Positions 34,701 through 43,533 of a stretch of 64,000 nt of DNA are shown in pieces; position 1 is the stretch's first letter, and each line of letters opens with the position of its first letter. This DNA is from Methylocystis heyeri. GTDB lineage: Bacteria > Pseudomonadota > Alphaproteobacteria > Rhizobiales > Beijerinckiaceae. The notes under the pieces are model-generated. The model saw only the letters and a list, made by a program, of their open reading frames with translations, searched no databases and was not told the origin of the DNA. The stretch is taken from NCBI RefSeq assembly GCF_004802635.2, contig NZ_CP046052.1, positions 1-64,000 of the forward strand, given 5' to 3'. The position numbers and the translations under genes were made by a program.

Positions 34701-35693
34701 TCAGCCGCCTACGCCGACCCGCAGCCCGGGGGCCGGGCGTTCCTGAAGCACTTCGCGCCTGAAGCGGAACAGCGCCGCCGGGCGGCCGCCGGTCTTGAGC
34801 GACATCTCGCCTGTCGGCTCCACGATCGCCGAGCTTTCGACCAGCCGCCGGAAGTTTTGCTTATGCAGATGCCGGCCGGAAATCGCCTCTACGGTCCGCT
34901 GCAGCTCTGTCAGGGTGAAGAGCGTGGGCATCAATTCGAAAATCACCGGGCGGTATTTCATTTTTGCGCGCAGCCGTCCCATCGCGGTCGCCATGATGCG
35001 GCGATGGTCGTGCCGCATCGCGAGGCCGAGGGGCGGCAGCGCGCCTCTGCGCCTCGCCGCCTCGCGCCCGTCGCGCAGGGCTTCTTCGACCAGGCCGGCT
35101 TCATAGAGAAGCTCGTAGCGCTCCAGGACGTTCTCCTCGTTGAAGTCGCGTCCCTGCGGCTTGAACAGCAGATTGAGCCGCTCGCTGCGGGTCAGGCCCG
35201 AAGATGAAAATTCGTTCGGGGCTTCGTCCGCCCAGCGGCGCAGCTCGGGCAAAATGGTGGTTTCGATTATTTCCGGCCGCCCCTGGCGGAGGTCTTCCCA
35301 GGGGAAGAACGAATACCAGGGCCTGTAGCCGCAGATCCGCGCCGCCTGTTGATCGGTGAGCCGCGTCAAGGCCAGATAACCCACCGAAACGATATGGGGG
35401 TCCCGGTCGCCGAAGCGGGCGTGACGTCCCCGATCGCCGAAGGTGTAGAGCTGCTCGACGTATCCGATCGGCGCGCCGGTCTGCTGGGCCACGAAATCGC
35501 GCAGGGCGATTTCGAACGTCCTGTGCCGCAGCGGGTCGAACTCGCCCGACGGCAGGGCGGCCAGGGACTCCGAAGAGTCGGGAACCGTCAGAATGAGCGG
35601 ATCGTCGTCGTGGGCGGCGACGATTGCGGCGGTCAGGCCGATCGCCAGCGGCAGCGCCGCGCGGGAGGTCGAGGTTTTTTCAGCAAGGCTCAC
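34701..35693 (-). CDS. NUDIX-related NrtR-like regulator ('NAD regulator')
   Basis: This 330-residue protein has an N-terminal NUDIX-like domain (PLILTVPDSSES, LPSGEFDPLRHRTFEIALRD, VEQLYTFGDRGRH, VSVGYLALTR) without an intact Nudix catalytic box, and a C-terminal winged helix (LFTLTELQRTVEAISGR, KQNFRRLVESSAIVEPTG, GRPAALFRFRR). This is the NrtR layout, in which a degenerate NUDIX domain senses ADP-ribose or related nucleotides to control NAD synthesis genes. The start is a GTG at 35693; an ATG just upstream is out of frame. It lies between the phosphatase and ClpP-like genes. Target genes are not evident nearby. Confidence 0.78.
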   Translation of the reverse strand: MSLAEKTSTSRAALPLAIGLTAAIVAAHDDDPLILTVPDSSESLAALPSGEFDPLRHRTFEIALRDFVAQQTGAPIGYVEQLYTFGDRGRHARFGDRDPHIVSVGYLALTRLTDQQAARICGYRPWYSFFPWEDLRQGRPEIIETTILPELRRWADEAPNEFSSSGLTRSERLNLLFKPQGRDFNEENVLERYELLYEAGLVEEALRDGREAARRRGALPPLGLAMRHDHRRIMATAMGRLRAKMKYRPVIFELMPTLFTLTELQRTVEAISGRHLHKQNFRRLVESSAIVEPTGEMSLKTGGRPAALFRFRREVLQERPAPGLRVGVGG

Positions 35694-35845
35694 GACACTT
35701 GAAATCCATGAAATCGCGCTGCGCGATCTTCTTCTATCGCAAGGCGCCGGCGAGCGCGAATGATCGGAAAAGTCGAGGCGTTTTTTACGGATCGAGCGCA
35801 GGGAGCCCGCATTCGCCTCGCAACGGGCGCCTGCGACGATGCGCT

Positions 35846-36364
35846 TCAGCCGAGCTCCATGGCGAAAGGCGTCCCCTCGAAGCAGTCCGCGCCGCGGCCG
35901 ATCGCCGCCACCGCCTCCACCATTCGTCCCTGTCTGCCGAGCAGCCTGTCGGCCAGTTCTACGAAACGACGGTTCGGGGTGGCCGTAGGCGAGGCGAGGC
36001 GCAGGCTCTGCGCTATTTCGAGTTCGGAACGGCTCGGCTCCAGGGCGCAGGCGCCGACGAAGGCGGCGGCGGGAGAACGGCTCACGCCGGCGTAGCAATG
36101 GATCACCAGCGGCTGTTCCCGGTCCCAGTTGCGCAGGAAAGCGAGAAGGCTCTCCACATGTTCCGCTCCCGGAAGAATATGGCCGTCCAGCGGCGTCTCT
36201 ATGTCGGAGACGGAAAGGCGCAGATGGCGAGGGGGCTCGATTTCGCTCGGACGCAGGGATGAGGCTCCTGCGGTCAGAATCGTCACCAGCGAGCGGGCGC
36301 CGGTCGTTCTCACCGTATCCACCACCTTGCGCAAGGGGCAGACATAGAGACAGCCTGACTTCAT
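35846..36364 (-). CDS. Protein tyrosine/dual-specificity phosphatase-like protein
   Basis: The 172-residue protein carries the Cys-based phosphatase loop VIHCYAGVSRSPAAA (Cys-x5-Arg) and an upstream general-acid region (LSVSDIETPLDGHILP). It belongs to the small alphaproteobacterial group of dual-specificity-like phosphatases. ATG 36364 sits after AAGGTGAG; an in-frame GTG at 36376 is too close to that site. It is followed on the same strand by the NrtR-like gene after 152 bases. It could act on the BY-kinase of the exopolysaccharide region, but there is no direct evidence. Confidence 0.8.
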   Translation of the reverse strand: MKSGCLYVCPLRKVVDTVRTTGARSLVTILTAGASSLRPSEIEPPRHLRLSVSDIETPLDGHILPGAEHVESLLAFLRNWDREQPLVIHCYAGVSRSPAAAFVGACALEPSRSELEIAQSLRLASPTATPNRRFVELADRLLGRQGRMVEAVAAIGRGADCFEGTPFAMELG

Positions 36365-36585
36365 TTTGTCGCTCACCTTAAAAAACGCCCCGCGAAACCG
36401 CGCCCCGGCCTTCGTCCGGAGAGCGCCTTCGGTTCGCCGATCTCGCGGCGTTCAGCCGCTCCGGAGACACCATGCGAACCGAAAACGCGCAGATATCGGA
36501 AAGTCCTTCTCGCATATTCGCGTTTCTGGCGCATCCGCTGATCCGAGCCTCGCTCGCGCGACCGACGCTTCGAGGCCGGCGGATG

Positions 36586-37194
36586 CTAGCTCCCGCCTTC
36601 CAGCCGCCTGAACCGTTCGAGAAAGCGCTCCTGCGCCGCCTCGATCGGAAGGGGGGAAAGCTGCTCGGCGAAGTCGTTCGACCCCGCGGGGCCGCCAAAG
36701 ATGCGCCTGGCTTCCGGTTCTGTAAAGCCGGCGAGCTTCGTCGCCTCCAGAAAGGCGGCGGCGCGGTCGGATTTTTTGCATAGCAGCAAGGTGCGGCGCG
36801 AGGGCGTCGCCGGAAGGGAAAAACGCTGCAGTATGGCCGTAAGGATCCGGTTTTCCACCTGTTTATACGCCTCTCCGATCGCCGCCTTGAACGGAGAGAT
36901 CATATCCCCGATCACATATTCAGGCGCGTCGTGAAGCAGCATGAAAAGGCGATCCTCCCGGGAAAGCGAGGGTTCCAGGGATGCGGCGATTTTTTCCACG
37001 AGCAGGCAATGCTGCGCCACGGAAAAGATGAAATCGCCATGGGTCTGGCCGTTCCAGCGCGCGACGCGGGCGAGGCCATGGGCGATGTCCTCTATCTCGA
37101 TGTCGAGCGGCGACGGATCGAGCAGATCGAGCCGCCTCCCGGAGAGCATGCGCTGCCAGGCGCGCGGCGGAACAGGCTTCTTGGATGCGTGCAA
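36586..37194 (-). CDS. HD-domain phosphohydrolase (YfbR-like)
   Basis: This 202-residue HD-family protein resembles YfbR 5'-deoxynucleotidases. The metal-binding residues are [27 protein letters not shown] and a later Asp in [13 protein letters not shown]. The N-terminal [19 protein letters not shown] segment is strongly conserved in the alphaproteobacterial group, so I keep the TTG start at 37194, which follows GGGAGAAG, rather than an internal ATG at 37149. It is divergent from thrS. The natural substrate, probably a nucleotide, is not certain. Confidence 0.83.
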   Translation of the reverse strand: MHASKKPVPPRAWQRMLSGRRLDLLDPSPLDIEIEDIAHGLARVARWNGQTHGDFIFSVAQHCLLVEKIAASLEPSLSREDRLFMLLHDAPEYVIGDMISPFKAAIGEAYKQVENRILTAILQRFSLPATPSRRTLLLCKKSDRAAAFLEATKLAGFTEPEARRIFGGPAGSNDFAEQLSPLPIEAAQERFLERFRRLEGGS

Positions 37195-37436
37195 AAGACT
37201 TCTCCCAACCAGAAGGCTCCATTAGCCGGGGCGCGCGGGAGAAGGAAGCCGCTATCCCGCCTTCGGCGGAGCGGAAGCCGACGTCGGCGCCGGCCGGCGC
37301 CTGCTCCGCCGGCGTTTCGCCCGGGTTTTTCTTGCCAATCCGAATCCTGCTCCCTATTCACTGGCCGGTCCGCGACCAGTGGACGGCACGCGACTTACGC
37401 CGGCTCGCATCGGCGATTGAGCGCAAAAAGGAGCAC

Positions 37437-39392
37437 ATGATGATCTCGGTCACCTTCCCCGACGGAGCCGCACGCCAGTTCGAGCCGGGCGTTTCCGGCC
37501 TCGATGTCGCAAAGAGCATTTCGCCGTCCCTCGCCAAGCGCAGCGTCGCCATGACCATCGACGGCGTGCTGAGCGATCTCGCCAGCCCGCTGGACCGCGA
37601 CGCCAAAATCGAATTCGTCGGCCGCGAAGACCCTCGCGCCCTGGAGCTGATCCGACACGACGCCGCCCATGTGCTGGCCGAGGCGGTGCAGGAACTTTTT
37701 CCCGGCGCGCAAGTCACCATCGGTCCCGTGATCGAGAACGGTTTTTACTACGATTTCCACCGGGATACGCCTTTTACGCCCGAGGACCTTCCCGCAATCG
37801 AGAAGAAGATGCGCGAGATCGTCGCGCGCGACGAACCCATCGTTAAGGAAGTCTGGAGCCGCGAGCAGGCGACCGCCTATTTCCACGCCAAGGGAGAAGC
37901 CTTCAAGGGCGAACTGGTCGATGCGATTCCCGCCGGCGAAAAGCTCAACATCTATAAGCAGGGCCACTGGCTCGATCTCTGCCGCGGGCCCCATATGCCC
38001 TCCACCGCGAAGATCGGCGGAGCCTTCAAGCTGATGAAGGTGGCCGGAGCCTATTGGCGCGGAGACCACACCAGGCCGATGCTGTCGCGAATCTACGGCA
38101 CGGCTTTCGCCAAACAGGAAGATCTCGACGCCTATCTGCACCGCCTCGAGGAGGCCGAGCGCCGCGATCATCGCCGCCTCGGTCGCGAAATGGATCTGTT
38201 CCATTTCCAGGAGGAGGGGCCGGGAGCGATCTTCTGGCATCCCAAAGGCTGGGTGATGTTTCAGAAGGTCATCGCCTACATGCGCCGGCGCCTGTCGCTC
38301 GACTATAACGAGGTCAATGCGCCGCAGCTGCTCGACAAGACGCTGTGGGAGACCTCCGGTCATTGGCAATGGTTCCGCGAGAACATGTTCGTCTCGCAAC
38401 CGGCGCGCGATCAGACCGACGAAGATCGCCTTTACGCGATCAAGCCGATGAACTGTCCTGGCCATATTCAGATCTTCAAGCATGGCTTGAAGTCCTATCG
38501 AGATCTGCCGCTGCGCCTCTCGGAATTCGGCATTGTGCATCGCTATGAGCCGTCCGGCGCGCTGCACGGCCTGATGCGCGTGCGCGCTTTCACCCAGGAC
38601 GACGCGCATATCTTCTGCACGCAGGAGCAGATGGCGGAAGAGTGCCTGAAGATCAATGAGCTGATTCTCTCCACCTATCGCGACTTCGGCTTCGAGGACG
38701 TGCTGGTGAAGCTCTCGACGCGGCCCGAACATCGCGTCGGCGCGGATGAATTGTGGGACAGCGCCGAAGAGATCATGACGAAAGTGCTCGCCGACATTGA
38801 AGCGTCGTCGGGCGGTCGCGTGAAGACCGGAATCAACCCTGGCGAAGGCGCGTTCTACGGGCCGAAATTCGAATATACGCTGCGCGACGCGATCGGCCGC
38901 GAATGGCAATGCGGCACGACGCAGGTGGACTTCAATCTGCCGGGCCGTTTCGGCGCCTTCTACATTGGCGCGGACAGCGAGAAGAAAACGCCGGTGATGA
39001 TTCACCGCGCCATCTTCGGCTCGCTGGAGCGCTTCACCGGCATTCTCATCGAGCATTACGCCGGTCATCTGCCGCTGTGGCTCTCGCCGGTGCAGATCGT
39101 CGTCGCCACCATCACCCAGGACGCCGACGACTACGCCCTCGAAATCGCCGCCGCGGCGCGCAAGCTCGGGCTGCATGTGGAGCCGGATCTGCGCAACGAA
39201 AAAATCACCTACAAGGTGCGCGAGCATTCCCTGGCGAAGATTCCGGCGCTGCTGGTGGTCGGCAAGAAGGAGGCGGCAGAGCGGACGGTTTCGGTGCGCC
39301 GGCTCGGTTCGCAGGCTCAGACTTCCATGCCGCTCGACGAAGCTTTGGCGTCGCTGGTCGCGGAGGCCACGCCGCCCGACCTCAAACCGTAA
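37437..39392 (+). CDS. thrS: Threonyl-tRNA synthetase
   Basis: The 651-residue class II synthetase charges tRNA-Thr. Order of domains: TGS (1-62), the editing domain with [11 protein letters not shown] and [15 protein letters not shown], the catalytic core with motif 2 ([20 protein letters not shown]) and the zinc-binding Cys in [10 protein letters not shown], motif 3 near [11 protein letters not shown], and the anticodon-binding domain ([18 protein letters not shown]). ATG 37437 follows AAAAAGGAG at good spacing; the second ATG at 37440 is also possible. No T-box leader is visible, as expected in Proteobacteria. Confidence 0.97.
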   Translation: MMISVTFPDGAARQFEPGVSGLDVAKSISPSLAKRSVAMTIDGVLSDLASPLDRDAKIEFVGREDPRALELIRHDAAHVLAEAVQELFPGAQVTIGPVIENGFYYDFHRDTPFTPEDLPAIEKKMREIVARDEPIVKEVWSREQATAYFHAKGEAFKGELVDAIPAGEKLNIYKQGHWLDLCRGPHMPSTAKIGGAFKLMKVAGAYWRGDHTRPMLSRIYGTAFAKQEDLDAYLHRLEEAERRDHRRLGREMDLFHFQEEGPGAIFWHPKGWVMFQKVIAYMRRRLSLDYNEVNAPQLLDKTLWETSGHWQWFRENMFVSQPARDQTDEDRLYAIKPMNCPGHIQIFKHGLKSYRDLPLRLSEFGIVHRYEPSGALHGLMRVRAFTQDDAHIFCTQEQMAEECLKINELILSTYRDFGFEDVLVKLSTRPEHRVGADELWDSAEEIMTKVLADIEASSGGRVKTGINPGEGAFYGPKFEYTLRDAIGREWQCGTTQVDFNLPGRFGAFYIGADSEKKTPVMIHRAIFGSLERFTGILIEHYAGHLPLWLSPVQIVVATITQDADDYALEIAAAARKLGLHVEPDLRNEKITYKVREHSLAKIPALLVVGKKEAAERTVSVRRLGSQAQTSMPLDEALASLVAEATPPDLKP

Positions 39393-39872
39393 GCTGAGTC
39401 GGGCGCGCGGGGGGAAGATGCGACGCTCCCCCCGCCGCGGCTCCCGGCGCGGGTTCCGCGGGCGCGCAAGCGATGACGGATTTCTGGTTCAAAGACCCTG
39501 GAGCGAACTCGCGCAGGCGGGGCCGAGGGGCTGTCGCAATGCGCTCCAAGCGAGCCGGGTGGGGCCAGCGTTTTTGCGGACATTAACCTTAATGGAAACA
39601 ACCGTCTTTCTGTTGGAACTGATTTTTATGCATGGGCAGCCCCGGTCGGAGCCCCGCGCCCGCAGGAGAAAAACCAGGGGTTTCAACGGGTAGCGGTCTC
39701 AAAATATCTTTTTATTAATGTACGGTGACGTCGGAGACGCGCGAGACCGCCGGAGCGCGTCGTGGTTAACGCACGGTAAATTCGTGAAAAGTTGAAGGTT
39801 TTGCGTTTACAAAATTTTAAGCATGGCTATTCTCGAACCCATGGCCCTATTCATTCAAAGAAGAGGTGCGAT
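39393..39872. other. Intergenic region before the RpfF-like gene
   Basis: These 480 bases contain a thrS-proximal hairpin (39407-39435), a short family-1-like fragment near 39535-39550 and an AT-rich segment (39690-39830) likely to hold the rpfF-like promoter. No supported gene is seen. Confidence 0.45.
39407..39435 (+). terminator. Hairpin downstream of thrS
   Basis: GCGGGGGGA (39407-39415) and TCCCCCCGC (39427-39435) form a 9-base stem with an 11-base loop, 14 bases after the thrS stop codon. There is no T-tract, so terminator function is uncertain. Confidence 0.4.
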
Positions 39873-40802
39873 ATGTCTTCCATTTCAACCGGCACATTGG
39901 CCGCTCCTAAAAGCGGCGAACTCAGCCCCGAGGAAGTGATCGGAGCCATCAGGCGCGAAGCGGGCGTGCTCCCTCAACTCGAAGTTTCCTACGAGCCCGC
40001 GATAAAAACCGTCTGGCTGACGTTGTGTCCCCAGCCGAAACCGGTTTTCACGCTGGATCTTCTGAATAGCCTGAACTCCGTTCAGAGGGCTATCTGGGCG
40101 CTATGGGGCAAGCCTGAAAATTACGCGTCCTCGCCGGTGCGTTTCGTGGTGCTTTGCGGCGACGGTCCGATTCTCACGCTCGGCGGAGATCTCGATTTCT
40201 ACCTCGATTGTCTGGCCCGGGGCGATCGCGCCGGCTTGCACGAATACGCCCGCGCCTCGGTGGAGGCGGTCTGCTGGAGCGCTTCCAGCCTGCGCGGGGC
40301 CGCTATCTCTCTGGCCGTGGTTCAGGGAAAGGCTTTCGGCGGCGGCATAGACGCGCCGTGCTCATGCAATCTGGTGGTGGCCGAGTCCCAGAGCATGTTC
40401 AGCTACCCTGAGGTGAAATTCAACCATTTCCCGATCACGGCGGTGAGCGTGCTGACGCGGCGGGTCGGTCAGAGGACCGCCAAGAGGATTCTGACTTCGG
40501 CAAAAGAGTTCACGGCCGAACAATTCGAAGGGATGGGCGCGCTGGACGCCGTCGTGCCGGAAGGCGAAGGCAGAAACTGGGTGCGGTCCTACGCCGCGGA
40601 AACATTGCCGATGCATTCCGCAAGGCTTTCGCTTTATACGGCGTTTCACCGTGTGGCCGGCAATTTCGAGGAAGAACTCAAGCCACTGGCCCAGATGTGG
40701 GCGGACAGCATGATGCGTCTCAATCCGATGCAGATATCGAGAATGCAGCGGCTGGCTCAGGCTCAGGAGCGCATATTGCAATACACCTTCGCGGGGGCCT
40801 AG
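39873..40802 (+). CDS. RpfF-like enoyl-CoA hydratase/thioesterase (DSF synthase family)
   Basis: The 309-residue crotonase aligns from memory over its whole length with Xanthomonas RpfF, which makes the cis-2-unsaturated fatty-acid signal DSF. Shared blocks are TLGGDLDFY (oxyanion hole, 102-110), VVQGKAFGGGID (149-160), YPEVKFNHFP (178-187), SAKEFTAEQFEGMGALDAVV and the C-terminal MWADSMMRL. RpfF uses two Glu: the first (E141) is Asp160 here, the second (E161) is retained as Glu180, with the same 20-residue spacing. ATG 39873 follows AAGAGG. A c-di-GMP enzyme gene is next on the same strand. Activity and product are inferred. Confidence 0.8.
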   Translation: MSSISTGTLAAPKSGELSPEEVIGAIRREAGVLPQLEVSYEPAIKTVWLTLCPQPKPVFTLDLLNSLNSVQRAIWALWGKPENYASSPVRFVVLCGDGPILTLGGDLDFYLDCLARGDRAGLHEYARASVEAVCWSASSLRGAAISLAVVQGKAFGGGIDAPCSCNLVVAESQSMFSYPEVKFNHFPITAVSVLTRRVGQRTAKRILTSAKEFTAEQFEGMGALDAVVPEGEGRNWVRSYAAETLPMHSARLSLYTAFHRVAGNFEEELKPLAQMWADSMMRLNPMQISRMQRLAQAQERILQYTFAGA

Positions 40803-40815
40803 CGCCAAAGACGAA

Positions 40816-40855
40816 GCCTGTTCCCAAAACCGCTTCGCACTTTTTGGGAACAGGC
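40816..40855. repeat. Perfect hairpin repeat, family 3, copy b
   Basis: GCCTGTTCCCAAAA (40816-40829) and TTTTGGGAACAGGC (40842-40855) are perfect 14-base arms around a 12-base loop. It starts 14 bases after the RpfF-like stop. It resembles widespread rhizobial intergenic palindromes and the half copy at 28479. It may end the rpfF-like transcript. Confidence 0.75.
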
Positions 40856-40970
40856 TCTAGCAAGCGCGAGCGTTCCTCGTTGGGTTGCATTTTATTCGGT
40901 TACGGCGTCTTTACTTTTTGTCGATACCGTTGAGCGACGGACTTTCCGTTCCCATGGCGGTGGCCAAGTA

Positions 40971-43331
40971 ATGCATTCAGCGAATTCCGAACCCGCTAGG
41001 TTTACCGTTGGGCTTTTTTCGTTGCGCGGCTATCTACATAGCGCGTATCGGGAGGCCGGCGTGTCTGTTAAAGATTTAGCGAGCTATAGAAACCTGGTTG
41101 CTTTTCTCTTTGCTTCTCCCGCATCCCTGATTCTTGGGCTGGTCTGCAGTTGCTTGCTTCCTTATCTTTGTTGGCAGGCGAGTGGAGACAATTTATTCGA
41201 GCTGCTGTTTTTCGTTTCGCTGCTGATCGGCGCCCTGCGGCTTTGCACCCTGGTCAGATATCATAGCAGGGACCACACCGGCGAGGATGAGGCGACCACC
41301 CGTTGCTGGGATAGGGAGTTCGTGCTGGGCGCTACGGCCATGAGCGCCGCTCTCGGCGCAACAGGCTATTTCGCGATCGCAGAGACGGCCAGCGCGTCGG
41401 TGCATTTGACGATCGTGGCGTACAACGTCGCTCTGGCCTCCGCCTATGTCGCGAGAAACGCCGCCCGCCCCAAATTCGTGCTGGTTCAAATCCTGACGAT
41501 CATGGCGCCGTTTTGCCTCGCGCTGATGGGGTCTGGCGACAGGTATTACAATTATGTCGGGTTATCGGGAATACTTTTCATCGCGGGAAACGGCGTGGTC
41601 GCATGGAGCGTCCACCGCAATCTCGTCGCGCTGATTGAGGCCAAGAAAACCGCCGATCGGCTTTCTAGCCAGCTTCACCTTCAAAACCTCACCCTCGACG
41701 CCGCCATCAACACCATGCCGCACGGACTGGCGATGTTCGACGAGAATCTCGATCTCGCGGTCGCCAATGAGCAGCACTATTCTCTCTTCTCGCTACGAGA
41801 GCCGTCCATTCAGAAGACTTTCGCCGCCACGGAGAGGCATCTCGTCAAGTCGCGCCTGATCTCCAGGGCCGACGCCCTGTCCCTGTTCCACGCCTGCCAG
41901 GTAAGCCTGAAGGAGCGACGACCTTCGAACATCGAACTCGTCACCTATTCCGGCATGAATCTGGTCGTAAGCTTCACCCCCGCTCTTGAAGGGGGTGTTC
42001 TTATGTTGACGGAGAACGCCACCGAGCGCAGGACCGTGGAGGCGAAGATCGAGAGGCTGGCGCGCTTCGACATTCTCACCGGCCTGCCGAACAGGCACGA
42101 GTTCGGCCTGCGCTTGTCGAGGGCTTTCGACGCGCTCGCCGGCGGTGGGCCCGCTTTTGCGGTTTTCTACGTCGATCTCGACGGCTTCAAGCGAGTCAAC
42201 GACACTCTGGGGCATGAAATCGGCGACGAACTTCTGGTCGAGGTCTCCAAACGGCTGCATCGCAAGAAGGAGACCGAAGCGATCATCAGCAGGCTGGCCG
42301 GGGACGAATTCGCCGCCATCCACCTCGTCAGTCATCCTGACGCCACTCTATCCATCGCGCAGGAGATTACGTCGGCTCTCAAGGAGCCGTTCTCCCTCGG
42401 CAACAACACCGTCCGGATCAGCGCCAGCATCGGCATCGCCTTCGCCCCCCTGCATGCCACGACGCCAGAAGCCGTCCTCAGGCACGCGGACATCGCGCTC
42501 TACCGCGCCAAGGCGAGCGGTCGCGGAAGCACGGTGATCTACGACGAGAGCATGGCTGCGGAACTGAACGAGCGCGTCAGCCTCGAGGCCGATCTCGCCG
42601 CGGCGGCGGCGGAAAGCGCTTTCGAGCTCCATTACCAGCCGATATACGATCTCGCCACGGGCAAGGCGGTCTCCTACGAAGCCCTGATGCGTTGGCGCCA
42701 CCCCACCCGCGGCTATGTGTCGCCGAGCACCTTCATTCCCATTGCGGAGCAGACCGGCCGCATCGAACAACTCGGCTGTTTCGCGATCCGCCAGGCCTGC
42801 GCGGACGCCGCGTCCTGGCGCGACGACACCAGTGTATGCGTCAATGTCTCGGTTTTGCAGTTCCGCAATCCGGGCGTCCTCATGCAATGCGTCGAAAGCG
42901 CGCTCGCCAGCACGGGTCTCGACCCGCGGCGGCTTACGCTGGAAATCACCGAAAGCCTTTTCATCGACGAATTCGAGTCCACCTTGGGCACGATCGAGCG
43001 GTTGAAGGCCCTGGGCATCAAGTTTTCTCTCGACGATTTCGGCACGGGTTATTCTTCGCTCTCCAACCTGAGCCGGCTCCCGCTCTCGATCGTCAAGATT
43101 GATCAATCGCTCTCGAGAGACATCACCTTCAACACGACCTCCTACGCCGTGGTCGAAGCGGTTTGCTCGCTCGCAAAACGCATCGACATGATCGTCGTTG
43201 TCGAAGGGATCGAGACGCAGGCGCAAAAATTGGCGATCCAATCGCTCGGCGCGGACCGTGGTCAGGGATGGCTGTTCGGGAAGCCGGAGCCGGCCCGCCA
43301 TATATCGGAGCAGCAGAGGCGCGCCGCCTGA
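40971..43331 (+). CDS. Membrane PAS-GGDEF-EAL protein (c-di-GMP turnover)
   Basis: This 786-residue protein has about six N-terminal membrane helices (35-210), a PAS-like domain (about 240-345), a GGDEF domain with AGDEF at 443-447, and an EAL domain with YEALMRW (E570) and DDFGTGYSS plus VVEGIE. The EAL metal and catalytic residues look complete, so phosphodiesterase activity is likely; AGDEF instead of GGDEF may still allow cyclase activity. An in-frame GTG at 41061 has a stronger GGGAGG site than the ATG at 40971, so the first 30 residues may be absent. It follows the RpfF-like gene by 168 bases. Confidence 0.88.
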   Translation: MHSANSEPARFTVGLFSLRGYLHSAYREAGVSVKDLASYRNLVAFLFASPASLILGLVCSCLLPYLCWQASGDNLFELLFFVSLLIGALRLCTLVRYHSRDHTGEDEATTRCWDREFVLGATAMSAALGATGYFAIAETASASVHLTIVAYNVALASAYVARNAARPKFVLVQILTIMAPFCLALMGSGDRYYNYVGLSGILFIAGNGVVAWSVHRNLVALIEAKKTADRLSSQLHLQNLTLDAAINTMPHGLAMFDENLDLAVANEQHYSLFSLREPSIQKTFAATERHLVKSRLISRADALSLFHACQVSLKERRPSNIELVTYSGMNLVVSFTPALEGGVLMLTENATERRTVEAKIERLARFDILTGLPNRHEFGLRLSRAFDALAGGGPAFAVFYVDLDGFKRVNDTLGHEIGDELLVEVSKRLHRKKETEAIISRLAGDEFAAIHLVSHPDATLSIAQEITSALKEPFSLGNNTVRISASIGIAFAPLHATTPEAVLRHADIALYRAKASGRGSTVIYDESMAAELNERVSLEADLAAAAAESAFELHYQPIYDLATGKAVSYEALMRWRHPTRGYVSPSTFIPIAEQTGRIEQLGCFAIRQACADAASWRDDTSVCVNVSVLQFRNPGVLMQCVESALASTGLDPRRLTLEITESLFIDEFESTLGTIERLKALGIKFSLDDFGTGYSSLSNLSRLPLSIVKIDQSLSRDITFNTTSYAVVEAVCSLAKRIDMIVVVEGIETQAQKLAIQSLGADRGQGWLFGKPEPARHISEQQRRAA

Positions 43332-43533
43332 AAGGATGCGGAAGCGTCCCGGAATCAGCGATAGTTCCATGGAGCGGATCGGCTCGCAGTCGCTTGTCGA
43401 TAGAACCGGGCCCCTTACTCTCTGAGGCGCCCACGCAGAGGGGTTCGAGGGGTGAGCCGCTGCGCCGGCCCTGCAGCGATCGCGAGGCGGTTGCTTATCG
43501 TCCGAGAGCGTCGTCGGACGCGCTTGCCTTTTT

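Noticed and set aside
37195-37436. T-box or attenuator leader for thrS
   Set aside because: No T-box core sequence and no Thr-rich leader peptide is visible; these are not expected in this group.
37395-39227. 610-codon minus-strand open frame opposite thrS
   Set aside because: Complete overlap with thrS, whose identity is certain; no motif in the antisense frame.
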